From Streptomyces sp. NBC_01716 (GTDB lineage: Bacteria > Actinomycetota > Actinomycetes > Streptomycetales > Streptomycetaceae), in the NCBI RefSeq assembly GCF_036248275.1, contig NZ_CP109181.1, forward strand, positions 1,860,001 to 1,924,000: a stretch of 64,000 nt of DNA, in the 5' to 3' direction. Below, piece after piece: positions 40,352-48,673 of this stretch; within the stretch, counting starts at the first letter, position 1, and every line of letters begins with the position of its first letter. The notes below the pieces were generated by a model. The model had not been told where the DNA came from and did not search any database. It was given only the letters and a program-made list of their open reading frames with translations. The translations under genes and the position numbers were made by a program.

Positions 40352-41352
40352 ACTCGCCCTTGCCCGCCATAGCCATCACGATGGGGGACGGAGCCGGAAT
40401 CGGCCCCGAGGTCGTGGTCGGCGCGCTCGCCGACGCGGCCGTGTACGAACGGTGCCGTCCCCTCGTCATCGGGGACGCCCGCCGCCTGCGCGAAGCCGCC
40501 CTGGTGCGGGGTGAGACGGTCGAGGTGGTGGCCGTCGAATCGGTGGCCCAGGCCCGGTTCGAGCCCGGCCGGATCGATGTCATCGATCTCGGTCTGCTGC
40601 CCGACGGCCTGGAGTGGGGAAAGCTGAGCCCGGCCGCGGGCGAAGCGGCGTACCAGTACGTGCGTGTCGCGGCCGAACTCGCGGTCGCCCACGAGGTGCA
40701 GGCCATCTGCACGGCGCCGCTGAACAAGGAGGCGCTGCACGCCGCGGGGCACATCTACCCCGGGCACACGGAGTTGCTCGCGGCGCTGACCGGCATCGAG
40801 GAAGTGTCGATGATGCTGTCGACGCCCAAGGTCAAGGTCATCCATGTGACCACCCACATCGGCCTGATCGACGCCATAGCCAGGATTGATCCCGGGTTGG
40901 TGGAGCGGACCGTACGCCGCGGCCACCGGGCGATGCGCTCCTCGGGTGTCGAGGCACCCGTCATCGGGGTCTGCGGGATCAACCCGCACGCCGGGGAGAA
41001 CGGCCTGTTCGGTGCCGGTGAGGAGGCGGAGAAGATCGAGCCCGCGCTGGAGAAGCTGCGCGCCGACGGCATCGACGCGCGCGGCCCGCTGCCCGCCGAC
41101 ACCGCGTTCTTCCTCGCCGGGCGCGGAGACTACGACCTGATCGTGGCCATGTACCACGACCAGGGCCACGGCCCGGTGAAGGTGCTCGGCATCGAGGCGG
41201 GCGTCAACATCACCGTGGGACTTCCCGTGATCCGCACATCGGTGGACCATGGAACGGCCTTCGACATCGCGGGAACCGGAACAGCCGAAGTAGGTAGCAT
41301 GATCGAGGCCCTGCGCCAGGCTGCGGACCTGGCCCCGGCTTCGGTCGGCTGA
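40348..41352 (+). CDS. PdxA2-like 4-phospho-tetronate dehydrogenase
   Basis: 334 residues; GTG start at 40348 in a GTGA overlap, with CAGGAGGA upstream. The longer open frame upstream overlaps the kinase gene. It resembles 4-hydroxythreonine-4-phosphate dehydrogenase (PdxA): AITMGDGAGIGPEV, ICTAPLNKEALHAAG, the GHTELLA loop with its metal-binding His, NPHAGENGLFG, and the MYHDQGHGPVKV metal/substrate motif. PdxA2 paralogs beside DUF1537 kinases oxidise and decarboxylate 4-phospho-D-threonate or erythronate to dihydroxyacetone phosphate. The genomic pairing supports catabolism rather than vitamin B6 synthesis. Confidence 0.92.
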   Translation: MNSPLPAIAITMGDGAGIGPEVVVGALADAAVYERCRPLVIGDARRLREAALVRGETVEVVAVESVAQARFEPGRIDVIDLGLLPDGLEWGKLSPAAGEAAYQYVRVAAELAVAHEVQAICTAPLNKEALHAAGHIYPGHTELLAALTGIEEVSMMLSTPKVKVIHVTTHIGLIDAIARIDPGLVERTVRRGHRAMRSSGVEAPVIGVCGINPHAGENGLFGAGEEAEKIEPALEKLRADGIDARGPLPADTAFFLAGRGDYDLIVAMYHDQGHGPVKVLGIEAGVNITVGLPVIRTSVDHGTAFDIAGTGTAEVGSMIEALRQAADLAPASVG

Positions 41353-41363
41353 AGGGACAACGA

Positions 41364-42164
41364 GTGGCTCGCGATTCCGAACTCCGCAGACAGGCCATCG
41401 TCCAACTGGCCACCACCACAGGGCTCGCCAACGTGGACGAACTCTCCGGGCAGTTCGGAGTGACCGCGTCGACCATCCGGCGCGATCTCGCCCAGCTCGA
41501 ACGCGCGGGCGCCCTGGCCCGCACCTACGGCGGCGCGATGGCGCTCGTCGCGCACCCTGAGGCCAGCCTCCGCCAGCGCGTCGGTGAGGCGTTCGAGGCC
41601 AAGCAGTCCATCGCGCGCTGGGCCGCGCGCCAGATCGGGGCCGGGGAGACGGTGCTGCTCGACGCGGGCACCACCACCGGCGCGCTCGCACACGAGCTGC
41701 GGCACGGCCCCGCGCTGACAGTGGTGACCACCGGCATGACGGCTCTCCAGGAGCTCTCTTCGGCCGACGCGGTGACCGTGGAGTGCCTCGGCGGCCAACT
41801 CCGGCCGCGGAGCCAGGGTTTCATCGGCCCCCTCGCCGAAACCGCCCTGGAACGCCGCACGTTCGACCGGGTATTCCTCGGCGCGGACGGGGTCACCGCC
41901 GAGGACGGCATCTGTGAGGCCGACATCCGGCAGACCCGGCTCAAGGAGCTGATGGCGCGCCGCAGCGACCGCGTCTATCTGCTGGTGCACGGGGCCAAGA
42001 TCGGTCGTCGTCCGTTCCACGCCTGGGCTCCGCTGCCTCCGAAGTGGACACTGGTCACCGACGAATCGGCCACCGGCGCCGATCTCGACCCGTTCCGCGC
42101 CAAGGGGATCGATGTCGTGGTCACCGACGAGAACGGCGACGACGTGTCCGGCGGCCGGAGCTGA
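41364..42164 (+). CDS. DeoR-family transcriptional repressor
   Basis: 266 residues from the GTG at 41364, eleven bases after the PdxA2 stop. N-terminal HTH (~5-60): VDELSGQFGVTASTIRRDLA, then LERAGALARTYGGAM, the standard DeoR signature. The C-terminal sugar-phosphate sensing domain shows LDAGTTTGALAHELR, TVVTTGMTALQEL, FLGADGVTAEDGIC and the terminal VVTDE motif. Its ligand is likely a phosphorylated intermediate such as a 4-phospho-tetronate. It is the last gene of the plus operon and probably regulates both divergent operons through the dyad near 39147-39181. Confidence 0.93.
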   Translation: MARDSELRRQAIVQLATTTGLANVDELSGQFGVTASTIRRDLAQLERAGALARTYGGAMALVAHPEASLRQRVGEAFEAKQSIARWAARQIGAGETVLLDAGTTTGALAHELRHGPALTVVTTGMTALQELSSADAVTVECLGGQLRPRSQGFIGPLAETALERRTFDRVFLGADGVTAEDGICEADIRQTRLKELMARRSDRVYLLVHGAKIGRRPFHAWAPLPPKWTLVTDESATGADLDPFRAKGIDVVVTDENGDDVSGGRS

Positions 42165-42211
42165 CCGCAGGGTGAGCGACGGCGCTCACGCGCCGGTGCG
42201 GGCGTGCGTCA

Positions 42212-42251
42212 CCGTGCCCGGCACCGGCGGTTCGGCCGGTGCCGGGCACGG
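42212..42251. terminator. Bidirectional hairpin terminator
   Basis: A perfect 17-base stem (CCGTGCCCGGCACCGGC and its complement) encloses the loop GGTTCG between the convergent DeoR and GH16 genes. No T-run follows, as is usual for actinobacterial terminators. Confidence 0.88.
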
Positions 42252-42269
42252 GTCCTGCTCAGCCTCCTG

Positions 42270-45200
42270 TCACTTCGGTACGAACTTGACGTAGCTGGTG
42301 CGCAGATAGCTGCTGCCCGCGCTGTTGGAGACCGTCACGTCACCGGCCGATCCCTGGGCGAACTCGAAAGTTCCGAGCGAGATCCACCGGTTCCCGCCCG
42401 CGCTCTGGCCGATGTCCACGGCTTTCGTGCCACCGGCGTGGGTGACGGTGTACCGGGCCGCCGTGGTGCTGTTGGGATGGCTGGGCACCCACGCGAACAC
42501 CTCGTAGCCGCCGGCCGCTCCCAGCTCGGGGCGCCACGTGGCCGTCGCCGAAGTGTCGTTGCTGGTACGCGTCTTGGAGCCGAGCCAGCCTGCGACGCTC
42601 GACCCGGTCCAGGTGCCCTTCTCGGTGTAGCCCGCGTCGTCGATGCCGATGATGCTCATGGGCAGTGGCGTGATCCGTACGGACGACGGCTTGGACTCGT
42701 TGCCCGTCTGGTCCACCGCGGTGACGGCCAGCTCGTGCTCGGCGTTGTTCGTCAGATCCTCGACCGGGAAGCCGAGCGCGCGCAGGTGCGCGTCGACCGG
42801 GTTGCCGTAGGGCTCGTCGGTGATCCGTCTGCCGTCCACGTACACGTGGTAACCGTGCAGGTCCACCTCAAGGCTCTGGTCCCAGTACAGCACCGCCGCC
42901 TCGTTCGTCGCCTCCGCGGCCACGCGGGCCGGTGGTGCCGGTGGCTTCGTGTCGGCCGGTGTCCTCACCGACAGCGGTGCCGAAGGCGCCGACTCGTTGC
43001 CGGACCGGTCGACCGAGGTCACGGTCACCTTGTGCGTCTGGCCGGCCAGCATCTCGTACAGGCGGAACGAGTCGCGCCGCACCGGCTTCCAGGTGATCCG
43101 GCGCCCGTCCAGGTAGACGTGGTGCCCGAGTACGTCGTCGTCCTGGGCGGGGCTCCAGCGCACATGGAGTACGGCGTCGCCGTTCGACGCGTTCGGCTGG
43201 ACGAAGGCGTGCGGATTGCGCGGCGCGGCGGGCCGCCGCGCGTCGTCCCGGGGCGCGGGAACGAACTTCACCGCGTCCGCGTGCATGAGCCCGTGGGAGC
43301 CCTCCTCCCTGCCCAGTTCCACATAGCCGTCAGATCCGGCGTCGAACGGGAAGTTGCCGAGCCGGACCCAGCGGTCCGTCCCGCCGCTCGTGTCCGCCGC
43401 CACCTCGGTGGTGCCGCCCGCGTGGGAGACGGTGTAGCCGGCCGGGTCGGGCGTCTCCGTACCCACGCGGGCGAACTTGACCACGTTGGTGCGCAGGTAG
43501 TTGCCGCGAGCGGCGTTCGAGACGGTGACGTGCCCGTCGGTGCCGGCCGCGAACTCGTACTCGCCGAGCTCGACCCAGTCGTTGCCGCCGGTGGTCTGAT
43601 CGATGTCGGTGGAGTCGGACCCGCCGGCGTGAGTGACGGTGTACCGGGCCGCTGTCGTGCTGACGGGGTTGGCGGGCGACCACGCGTACACCTTGTACGT
43701 GCCGGCTTCCTTGAGGTCGGGGCGCCACTCGGCGGTGGCCGAGGTGTCGTTGCTCGTCCTGGTGGGGGTTCCGTCCCAGCCCCGGATACTCGACGCGGCC
43801 CACCGGCCGGTCTCCGTGTAGCCGGTGTCGTCGGTGCGGGTGACGGTCTCGTTGTCGCCCGCGGCGTCCGGAAGCCAGGCGTAGACGTCGTAGGTGGTGC
43901 GCTTGGGCAGGTCGGGCGTCCAGCGGGCGGCCGAGGCTGAGGCGGTGGCCCAGCGGGTGCCGGTGCCCCGCCAGCCGGTGACCGCGTCCGACGCGCCCCA
44001 GGTGCCCCGCTCGCGGTAGCCGTCGTCACCGTTGTCGACGACCACGGCAGGCACGAACTTCGCGGCGTCGGCACGCAGGATGCCGCCGCCCGGACCGCCG
44101 GTCACACGCACGCCGCGGCCGGCTTCGGGCGTCATCGGGTAGGAGCCGAGACTGACCCACTGCTGGCCTGCCCCGGTCTGGTCGACGACGACTTCGGTCT
44201 CTCCGCCGTCGTGGGTCACTGTGTAGGTGGCGGCCTTGTGCCCGGTCTTCAGGAAGCTCGGGTTCCACACGAACACCTCGTACGGCTGGGCTGACCGCAG
44301 CTTCGGTGTCCAGCGGGCCGTCGCACCTGGGTCGTCGGAGCGGCGGAGCTCCTTGTCCTGGTATCCGAAGACCTCGCGGTGCCCGTCCGTGATCTCATCC
44401 GCCCACCTGCCTGTTTCGGCGTACCCGCCGTCGCCGTTGTCGACCACGACGGTGTCCGCGGACTCGTCGTCACCGGTGTCCACGGGCGCGTAGTACCGGA
44501 AGTAGTCCCAGGTGGTCTCGCCCGGCAGGTTGGTCTCGTCGACCGGGGAGGTGTAGCCGAGCGTGGTCAGCCAGATGTTCTGCAGTCCGTGCGGGCCGGC
44601 CTTGGGCAGTGTCTGGGTCAGCTTGCCGTCGATGTAGTACCGCACCTCTGTGGGGGTCCACTCGAAGCCGTAGGTGTGATAGCCGTCGGACGAGTCGGGG
44701 CCTTGGTACAGCCGGCCGGGGTTCCCCACGTGGTGCGGTACGAACCAGTGCGAGACCTGGGTGAACTCGTCGGGGGTGTGCGAGTCGACCTCGAAACCGT
44801 CGATCTCGTTCACCCGGTTGTTCGGCCCCTTGTACTTCGGTGTGTCCGGCACATAGTCGGCCAGGCCGGTGGTCCACATCGCGGAGTGGAAGCCCTGGTC
44901 ACCCCAGAGCCGGGCGCGTGTCTCGTAATATCCGTAGCCGAACGTCCGCTTGCTGATCACACCGCCGCACGTGTACTCCATTCCGTTGCGGTCCTCGCGC
45001 TTCAGCGCGATGCGCATCAGCCCCTGGGACACGGATACGTTGTCCGGGCTGTTCGAGCAGATCGCCTTCTCGCTCTCGCGGTAGTGCCACTCCGCTTCGT
45101 CGAGGCCCTTGCCTTCCGCGTCGACGCCGTCGAACTCGTCGGACCAGGCCAGCTCGTATCCGGGCGCCGGCGCCCCGGCCGGCGCCGCCGCCTCCGGGGC

Positions 45201-45299
45201 CGCGGCCGGGGCTGCGGACATCGCCGACGACGCGGGCACGAGGGATATGGCGACGGAGGCCGCCAGGAAGGCGGCCACCACCGTTCTGCGGACGTTCAC
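42270..45299 (-). CDS. Secreted GH16 glycoside hydrolase with golvesin-like and fibronectin III domains
   Basis: 1009 residues from the GTG at 45299, with GAGGAG upstream. Signal peptide: VRRTVVAAFLAASVAISLVP, then an Ala/Pro linker. The GH16 domain (~45-275) has the retaining-enzyme motif NEIDGFEVD (ExDxxE), with FGYGYYETRARLWG before it and YHTYGFEWTPTEVRYYIDG after. Further on are several golvesin C-terminal-like modules (VVVDNGDGGYAETGRW, VVVDNGDDGYRERGTW, TRTDDTGYTETGRW, GIDDAGYTEKGTW), two fibronectin III-like domains with GHHVYLDGRRIT and GYHVYVDGRRIT, and a final golvesin module ending YVKFVPK. GH16 acts on beta-glucans or beta-galactans (laminarin, agar, porphyran, carrageenan); the exact polymer is unknown. 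It follows the second GH16 gene by 70 bases. Confidence 0.93.
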   Translation of the reverse strand: MNVRRTVVAAFLAASVAISLVPASSAMSAAPAAAPEAAAPAGAPAPGYELAWSDEFDGVDAEGKGLDEAEWHYRESEKAICSNSPDNVSVSQGLMRIALKREDRNGMEYTCGGVISKRTFGYGYYETRARLWGDQGFHSAMWTTGLADYVPDTPKYKGPNNRVNEIDGFEVDSHTPDEFTQVSHWFVPHHVGNPGRLYQGPDSSDGYHTYGFEWTPTEVRYYIDGKLTQTLPKAGPHGLQNIWLTTLGYTSPVDETNLPGETTWDYFRYYAPVDTGDDESADTVVVDNGDGGYAETGRWADEITDGHREVFGYQDKELRRSDDPGATARWTPKLRSAQPYEVFVWNPSFLKTGHKAATYTVTHDGGETEVVVDQTGAGQQWVSLGSYPMTPEAGRGVRVTGGPGGGILRADAAKFVPAVVVDNGDDGYRERGTWGASDAVTGWRGTGTRWATASASAARWTPDLPKRTTYDVYAWLPDAAGDNETVTRTDDTGYTETGRWAASSIRGWDGTPTRTSNDTSATAEWRPDLKEAGTYKVYAWSPANPVSTTAARYTVTHAGGSDSTDIDQTTGGNDWVELGEYEFAAGTDGHVTVSNAARGNYLRTNVVKFARVGTETPDPAGYTVSHAGGTTEVAADTSGGTDRWVRLGNFPFDAGSDGYVELGREEGSHGLMHADAVKFVPAPRDDARRPAAPRNPHAFVQPNASNGDAVLHVRWSPAQDDDVLGHHVYLDGRRITWKPVRRDSFRLYEMLAGQTHKVTVTSVDRSGNESAPSAPLSVRTPADTKPPAPPARVAAEATNEAAVLYWDQSLEVDLHGYHVYVDGRRITDEPYGNPVDAHLRALGFPVEDLTNNAEHELAVTAVDQTGNESKPSSVRITPLPMSIIGIDDAGYTEKGTWTGSSVAGWLGSKTRTSNDTSATATWRPELGAAGGYEVFAWVPSHPNSTTAARYTVTHAGGTKAVDIGQSAGGNRWISLGTFEFAQGSAGDVTVSNSAGSSYLRTSYVKFVPK

Positions 45300-45369
45300 A
45301 ACTCGGGCTCCTCTACGGGCGATGAATGGCTCGGGGTGAAGGCGGCCGTCAACAGGCTCATGGGGTTTC

Positions 45370-46794
45370 TCAGGGGGACGTCATGGCGACGTCGTCGACA
45401 CTGAAGGGCTGGTTGTAGCCCTTGACGCCCCACTTGCCTTCGGCCAGGGACCTGTCGGTGACGCTCATGATCCCTGTGCCGTTGAGCTTGGCGGTCAGCC
45501 GGGCGTCGTGGAGCTCGAAGCTCAGCCGATAGGTGGTCCCGGGATCGATCGTGGTGCTGTGACTGGCGAGGGTGGTCACTGAACCAGCCACCTTCTTGAC
45601 GAGGGTGACGGTGTTCGTCTCCGGGAAAAGGCGCAGGTAGTAGTAGTTGTCGGCGTCCGTGTAGCGTCCGACGATGCCGGCTCCGCCTCCGGTGCCCGAC
45701 AGTTCGACCGCCGCGGAGAGCGTCGTGCTCCGCCACTTCGGGAAGTGCGTCGCGGTGGCGGTGTAGAGGGAGTACACGTCCCCGGAAGCAGTGTTGCGGT
45801 ACGCGTGGTCCCCGCCGTCGGCCGTGACGGACCAGGAACCCCCGACAGGGGTCCAGTTCGCCGCTGTACCGCTTTCGAAGTCGTTGTGGTAACTGGTCAG
45901 TGAGGCGGGCACCGATGCCGGGACGGTCGCGGGAACGGCGCCGTCGCTGGAGTAGTAGCGGACCCAGTCGACGTTCATGGTGCCGTAACTGTGTCCGGCC
46001 GGATCGGTGAGTCCGTCCAGCCGGCCCACCTGCGGGATGGTGGACAGCCAGATGGACATCGGACTGTTCGGAATCGAGGTGTAGGCCAGCGACCCCTGCT
46101 CGGTGCCGTTCAGGAAGAACGTCGTCTTGCGCGGTTCGTACAGCACCCCGTAGGTGTTGTAGTTCCTCCCGTCCGGGGTGCCCATGGTGCGCCGCTCGGA
46201 GGTGGACTGCTTGATGTCCTCCTGGCCGGACAGCCAGGTGAGGTAGCCGCCGTGGGTCTGGCCCTTGAACGACTCGACGATGTCGATCTCGGTGAAGCCG
46301 GCGTTGTAGTCGGGCTTGGCGTACTGGCCGTCCCAGATCTGCGTCCAGAACGACTGGTGGAAGGGGCCGGTGTTCGGGGGAAGCTTGACCCGGGCCTCGT
46401 AGTAGCCGTAGCCGAAACGCTTCTTCGTGGTGATACCGCCGCCTCTGAAGCTTGAGGTCTCCGTATTGGCGGTCGAAACCCGGGTCTGGTCGATGCTGAG
46501 ACTTCCGCCGGTGACCTTGACGTTGTCGTCCGAGACCCAGGAGCTCTGGCGGGTGCGCCACGCGTTGGCGTCGAGGCTCGTGCCGTTGAAGTCGTCGGAG
46601 AACACGAGCTGGTAGCCGGCCGGCGCGGTGGAGCCGGGCGGAGGATCGGCATGGGCGGGCGTGGTGAGTGTCGCCGCGGCGAGGGTGCCGACGAGGACGG
46701 CACTCGCGCATGCCATCACCCGTGTTCTTGCGCGAAGCAGAAGACTCAACGGCTTTCCTGTCTCTGGAAGCGGCGTGCGGGCAGATGACGTCAT
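45370..46794 (-). CDS. Secreted GH16 glycoside hydrolase with C-terminal LamG-like domain
   Basis: 474 residues from the ATG at 46794 (GGAGAG upstream). The signal peptide follows a basic stretch (RARTRVMACASAVLVGTLAA) and ends near HADPPP. The GH16 domain (~60-285) has catalytic TEIDIVESF (ExDxxE), GYGYYEARVKLPP and a YNTYGVLYEP strand. Residues ~305-474 form a concanavalin-like (LamG/DUF1080-type) beta-sandwich that may bind sugar: YHNDFESGTAANWTPVGGSW to WGVKGYNQPFSVDD. It probably cleaves the same polysaccharide as the neighbouring GH16, supplying oligosaccharides to the importer at 53398-56563. Confidence 0.92.
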   Translation of the reverse strand: MTSSARTPLPETGKPLSLLLRARTRVMACASAVLVGTLAAATLTTPAHADPPPGSTAPAGYQLVFSDDFNGTSLDANAWRTRQSSWVSDDNVKVTGGSLSIDQTRVSTANTETSSFRGGGITTKKRFGYGYYEARVKLPPNTGPFHQSFWTQIWDGQYAKPDYNAGFTEIDIVESFKGQTHGGYLTWLSGQEDIKQSTSERRTMGTPDGRNYNTYGVLYEPRKTTFFLNGTEQGSLAYTSIPNSPMSIWLSTIPQVGRLDGLTDPAGHSYGTMNVDWVRYYSSDGAVPATVPASVPASLTSYHNDFESGTAANWTPVGGSWSVTADGGDHAYRNTASGDVYSLYTATATHFPKWRSTTLSAAVELSGTGGGAGIVGRYTDADNYYYLRLFPETNTVTLVKKVAGSVTTLASHSTTIDPGTTYRLSFELHDARLTAKLNGTGIMSVTDRSLAEGKWGVKGYNQPFSVDDVAMTSP

Positions 46795-46934
46795 CAGCTC
46801 TCCGGTAGGCGCATCCCTATGGTGAATGACACATCCGAATTGCTCGCAGCGTAGGAGTGTTCATGGATGCCGTCAATCATGTTGCACGCGAATCTTGTTG
46901 CAGGCGATCGGCCGGCCCGGCCCGGCCCGGTGGC

Positions 46935-47870
46935 TCATCGCAGAGCGGTGCCGGAGGTACGTGTGAGGAGCCCAAGGTCCTGGCGGGTGGGCAGGCCTTC
47001 CCAGTCCCCGCGTGTTCCCACGCAGAACGCCCCTGTGGTGGCCCCGCGCCTCAGACGCTCCCGAGGGGGCAGGTCGTTCAGCGACGCGGAGAGGTAGCCG
47101 GCCACGAAGGCATCACCGGCGCCGACGCTGTCGACCACGGTGACCGGGAGGGCGTCCTGGTGGTGTTCGGCGTCCGCTGTACGGCAGTACGCACCGGCGG
47201 CTCCGGCGGTGACGACGACCTCGGCGACCCCGTGGGCGAGCAGGTCGGACACCGGATCCGGTGCGTCCGTGAGGATGTCGAGTTCGTCGCTCGACGCGAA
47301 CACGATGTCGGCCGAAGGCAGCAGGGGGCGGAGGGCCCCTGCCGCTTGCCGGCGGGTCCACAGGCGGCTGCGGTGGTTGACGTCCAGGCTCACCCGGACT
47401 CCCCTGGCGTGCGCGGCAGTTGCCGCCGCGAGCGTCGCCGCCCCGGCCGCCGGCGAGAGGGCGGGGGTGATCCCGGTCAGGTGCAGCAGCGACGGCGAGG
47501 CGTCCTCCAGTGCGGCAAGGCACTCCTCGGCGGTGAGCAGTGAGCCGGCGGACCCTCTGCGGTGGTAGCTGACTCGCGTGATGTCGTGGACCGGCTGGTC
47601 GAAGGCGACGAGTCCGGTGAACGACTCCGCCGTGGAGCGGATGAAGCGGGTGTCGACTCCTTCGGCACGCAGTGTTCGGCGGATGAGCCGGCCGGGCTGG
47701 TCCTCACCGACCACGCCGAGCCATGCGACGCCGTGGCCGAGCCGGGCAAGACCGATGGCAACGTTGCTCTCGGAGCCGGCCACGGACAGCCGCGCGGCGC
47801 CGCCGAGTTCGAGAGGTACGGGGGTGCGCACGGACACCATTGCCTCGCCGATCGTAAGAACGCCGCTCAT
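46935..47870 (-). CDS. kdgK: 2-Keto-3-deoxygluconate-type kinase (PfkB family)
   Basis: 311 residues; the ATG at 47870 overlaps the aldolase stop (ATGA). The open frame upstream is only the shadow of the aldolase gene. PfkB signatures: GGAARLSVAGSESNVAIGLARLG near the N-terminus and the C-terminal VVDSVGAGDAFVAGYL with the catalytic Asp, plus VSLDVNHRSRLW and ASSDELDIL. It phosphorylates a 2-keto-3-deoxy-hexonate at O6 with ATP, giving the substrate of the neighbouring aldolase. Gluconate and galactonate epimers cannot be told apart from sequence. Confidence 0.9.
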   Translation of the reverse strand: MSGVLTIGEAMVSVRTPVPLELGGAARLSVAGSESNVAIGLARLGHGVAWLGVVGEDQPGRLIRRTLRAEGVDTRFIRSTAESFTGLVAFDQPVHDITRVSYHRRGSAGSLLTAEECLAALEDASPSLLHLTGITPALSPAAGAATLAAATAAHARGVRVSLDVNHRSRLWTRRQAAGALRPLLPSADIVFASSDELDILTDAPDPVSDLLAHGVAEVVVTAGAAGAYCRTADAEHHQDALPVTVVDSVGAGDAFVAGYLSASLNDLPPRERLRRGATTGAFCVGTRGDWEGLPTRQDLGLLTRTSGTALR

Positions 47871-48535
47871 CGCGTCTCCTGCCCGCGGTCGCGGCCCACG
47901 GCGTGGCGGGGCTCCACCGCTTCGAGGAATGCCGCAGCGCGTTTTGCCAGGTCGTCCTGTGCCCGCGGTGCGTCGGTGGCCCCGGCGGGGCCGAGGAGAG
48001 GGGACCCGACGCCGACGGCGACAGCGCCCGCCGCGAGGTACTGGGGTGCCGTCTCGCGGTCGACGCCGCCGACGGCCACCAGTGGCGCTCGGGGCAAAGG
48101 GCCCCGCAGTTCGCGCAGGTAGCCGGGTCCGTGCTGACCGGCCGGGAAGATTTTCACAGCCGTGGCGCCGAGGTCCAGCGCGGTGATGACCTCCGTGGGG
48201 GTCAACGCGCCGCACAGGAGCGGGACTTCGGTCGCGGCGGCGCGGCGGGCGCCCGGCGTGATCCCCGGCGTGACGATGAAACCGGCGCCCGCGGCGGACG
48301 CGGCGTCGGCCTGGTCGGCGGTCAGTACGGTGCCCGCGCCGATGAGGACGGCGGGCGGGCACTGCGACCGGGCCCGGGTGATCGCGTCGAGGCCGCCCGG
48401 CGTGGTCAACGAGACCTCCATCGCCGTGACGCCGGCGTCGATCAGGGTGCGCATACAGCGCAGGGCCCGCTCGGCGCTGTCGGCGCGGATGATGGCGAGG
48501 AGCCTGCGCTGTGTGATCTCTTCCAGCAAATTCAT
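47867..48535 (-). CDS. eda: KDPG/KDPGal aldolase
   Basis: 222 residues from the ATG at 48535. A class I aldolase with all key features: AIIRADSAERAL, the Glu of AMEVSLTTP, GAGTVLTADQA, TPGITPGARR, the Schiff-base lysine in ATAVKIFPAGQHGPGYL and the phosphate-binding VAVGGVDRET. It cleaves 2-keto-3-deoxy-6-phosphogluconate (or the galactonate epimer) to pyruvate and glyceraldehyde 3-phosphate. It is transcribed with the kinase and diverges from the dehydratase gene; two dyads lie between them. Confidence 0.93.
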   Translation of the reverse strand: MNLLEEITQRRLLAIIRADSAERALRCMRTLIDAGVTAMEVSLTTPGGLDAITRARSQCPPAVLIGAGTVLTADQADAASAAGAGFIVTPGITPGARRAAATEVPLLCGALTPTEVITALDLGATAVKIFPAGQHGPGYLRELRGPLPRAPLVAVGGVDRETAPQYLAAGAVAVGVGSPLLGPAGATDAPRAQDDLAKRAAAFLEAVEPRHAVGRDRGQETR

Positions 48536-48606
48536 GCCATTTCCGGTTCTGGGCCATGACGCGGCAGCGGTCGCGGTCCGGTGAGGGGCTTGACCAGCCC
48601 ACGGTG

Positions 48607-48650
48607 GATGGATGTTTAATCCATCATGCGCAAGTATTGAACCGCAATAC
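48607..48650. promoter_or_regulatory. Paired dyads between divergent aldolase and dehydratase genes
   Basis: Two adjacent inverted repeats with identical geometry: GATGGAT-GTTTA-ATCCATC (48607-48625) and GTATTG-AACCG-CAATAC (48634-48650). Their centres are 26 bases apart, and they sit 24 bases before the dehydratase start. An IclR-type regulator, encoded at 52474-53283, commonly binds such short dyads. The half-site ATGGAT also occurs upstream of the GH16 operon (46863-46868) and the ABC importer (56615-56620). Confidence 0.55.
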
Positions 48651-48673
48651 GAATCTCACACTCTGGAGGCACC

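Noticed and set aside
42204..43940. A 578-codon plus-strand open frame
   Set aside because: It is antisense to the GH16 gene, which has a signal peptide, catalytic motif and recognisable modules.
46795..46934. Possible small gene between the GH16 operon and the KDG kinase
   Set aside because: The open frames are short with no ribosome binding site or recognisable motif; the region is better read as the GH16 promoter.
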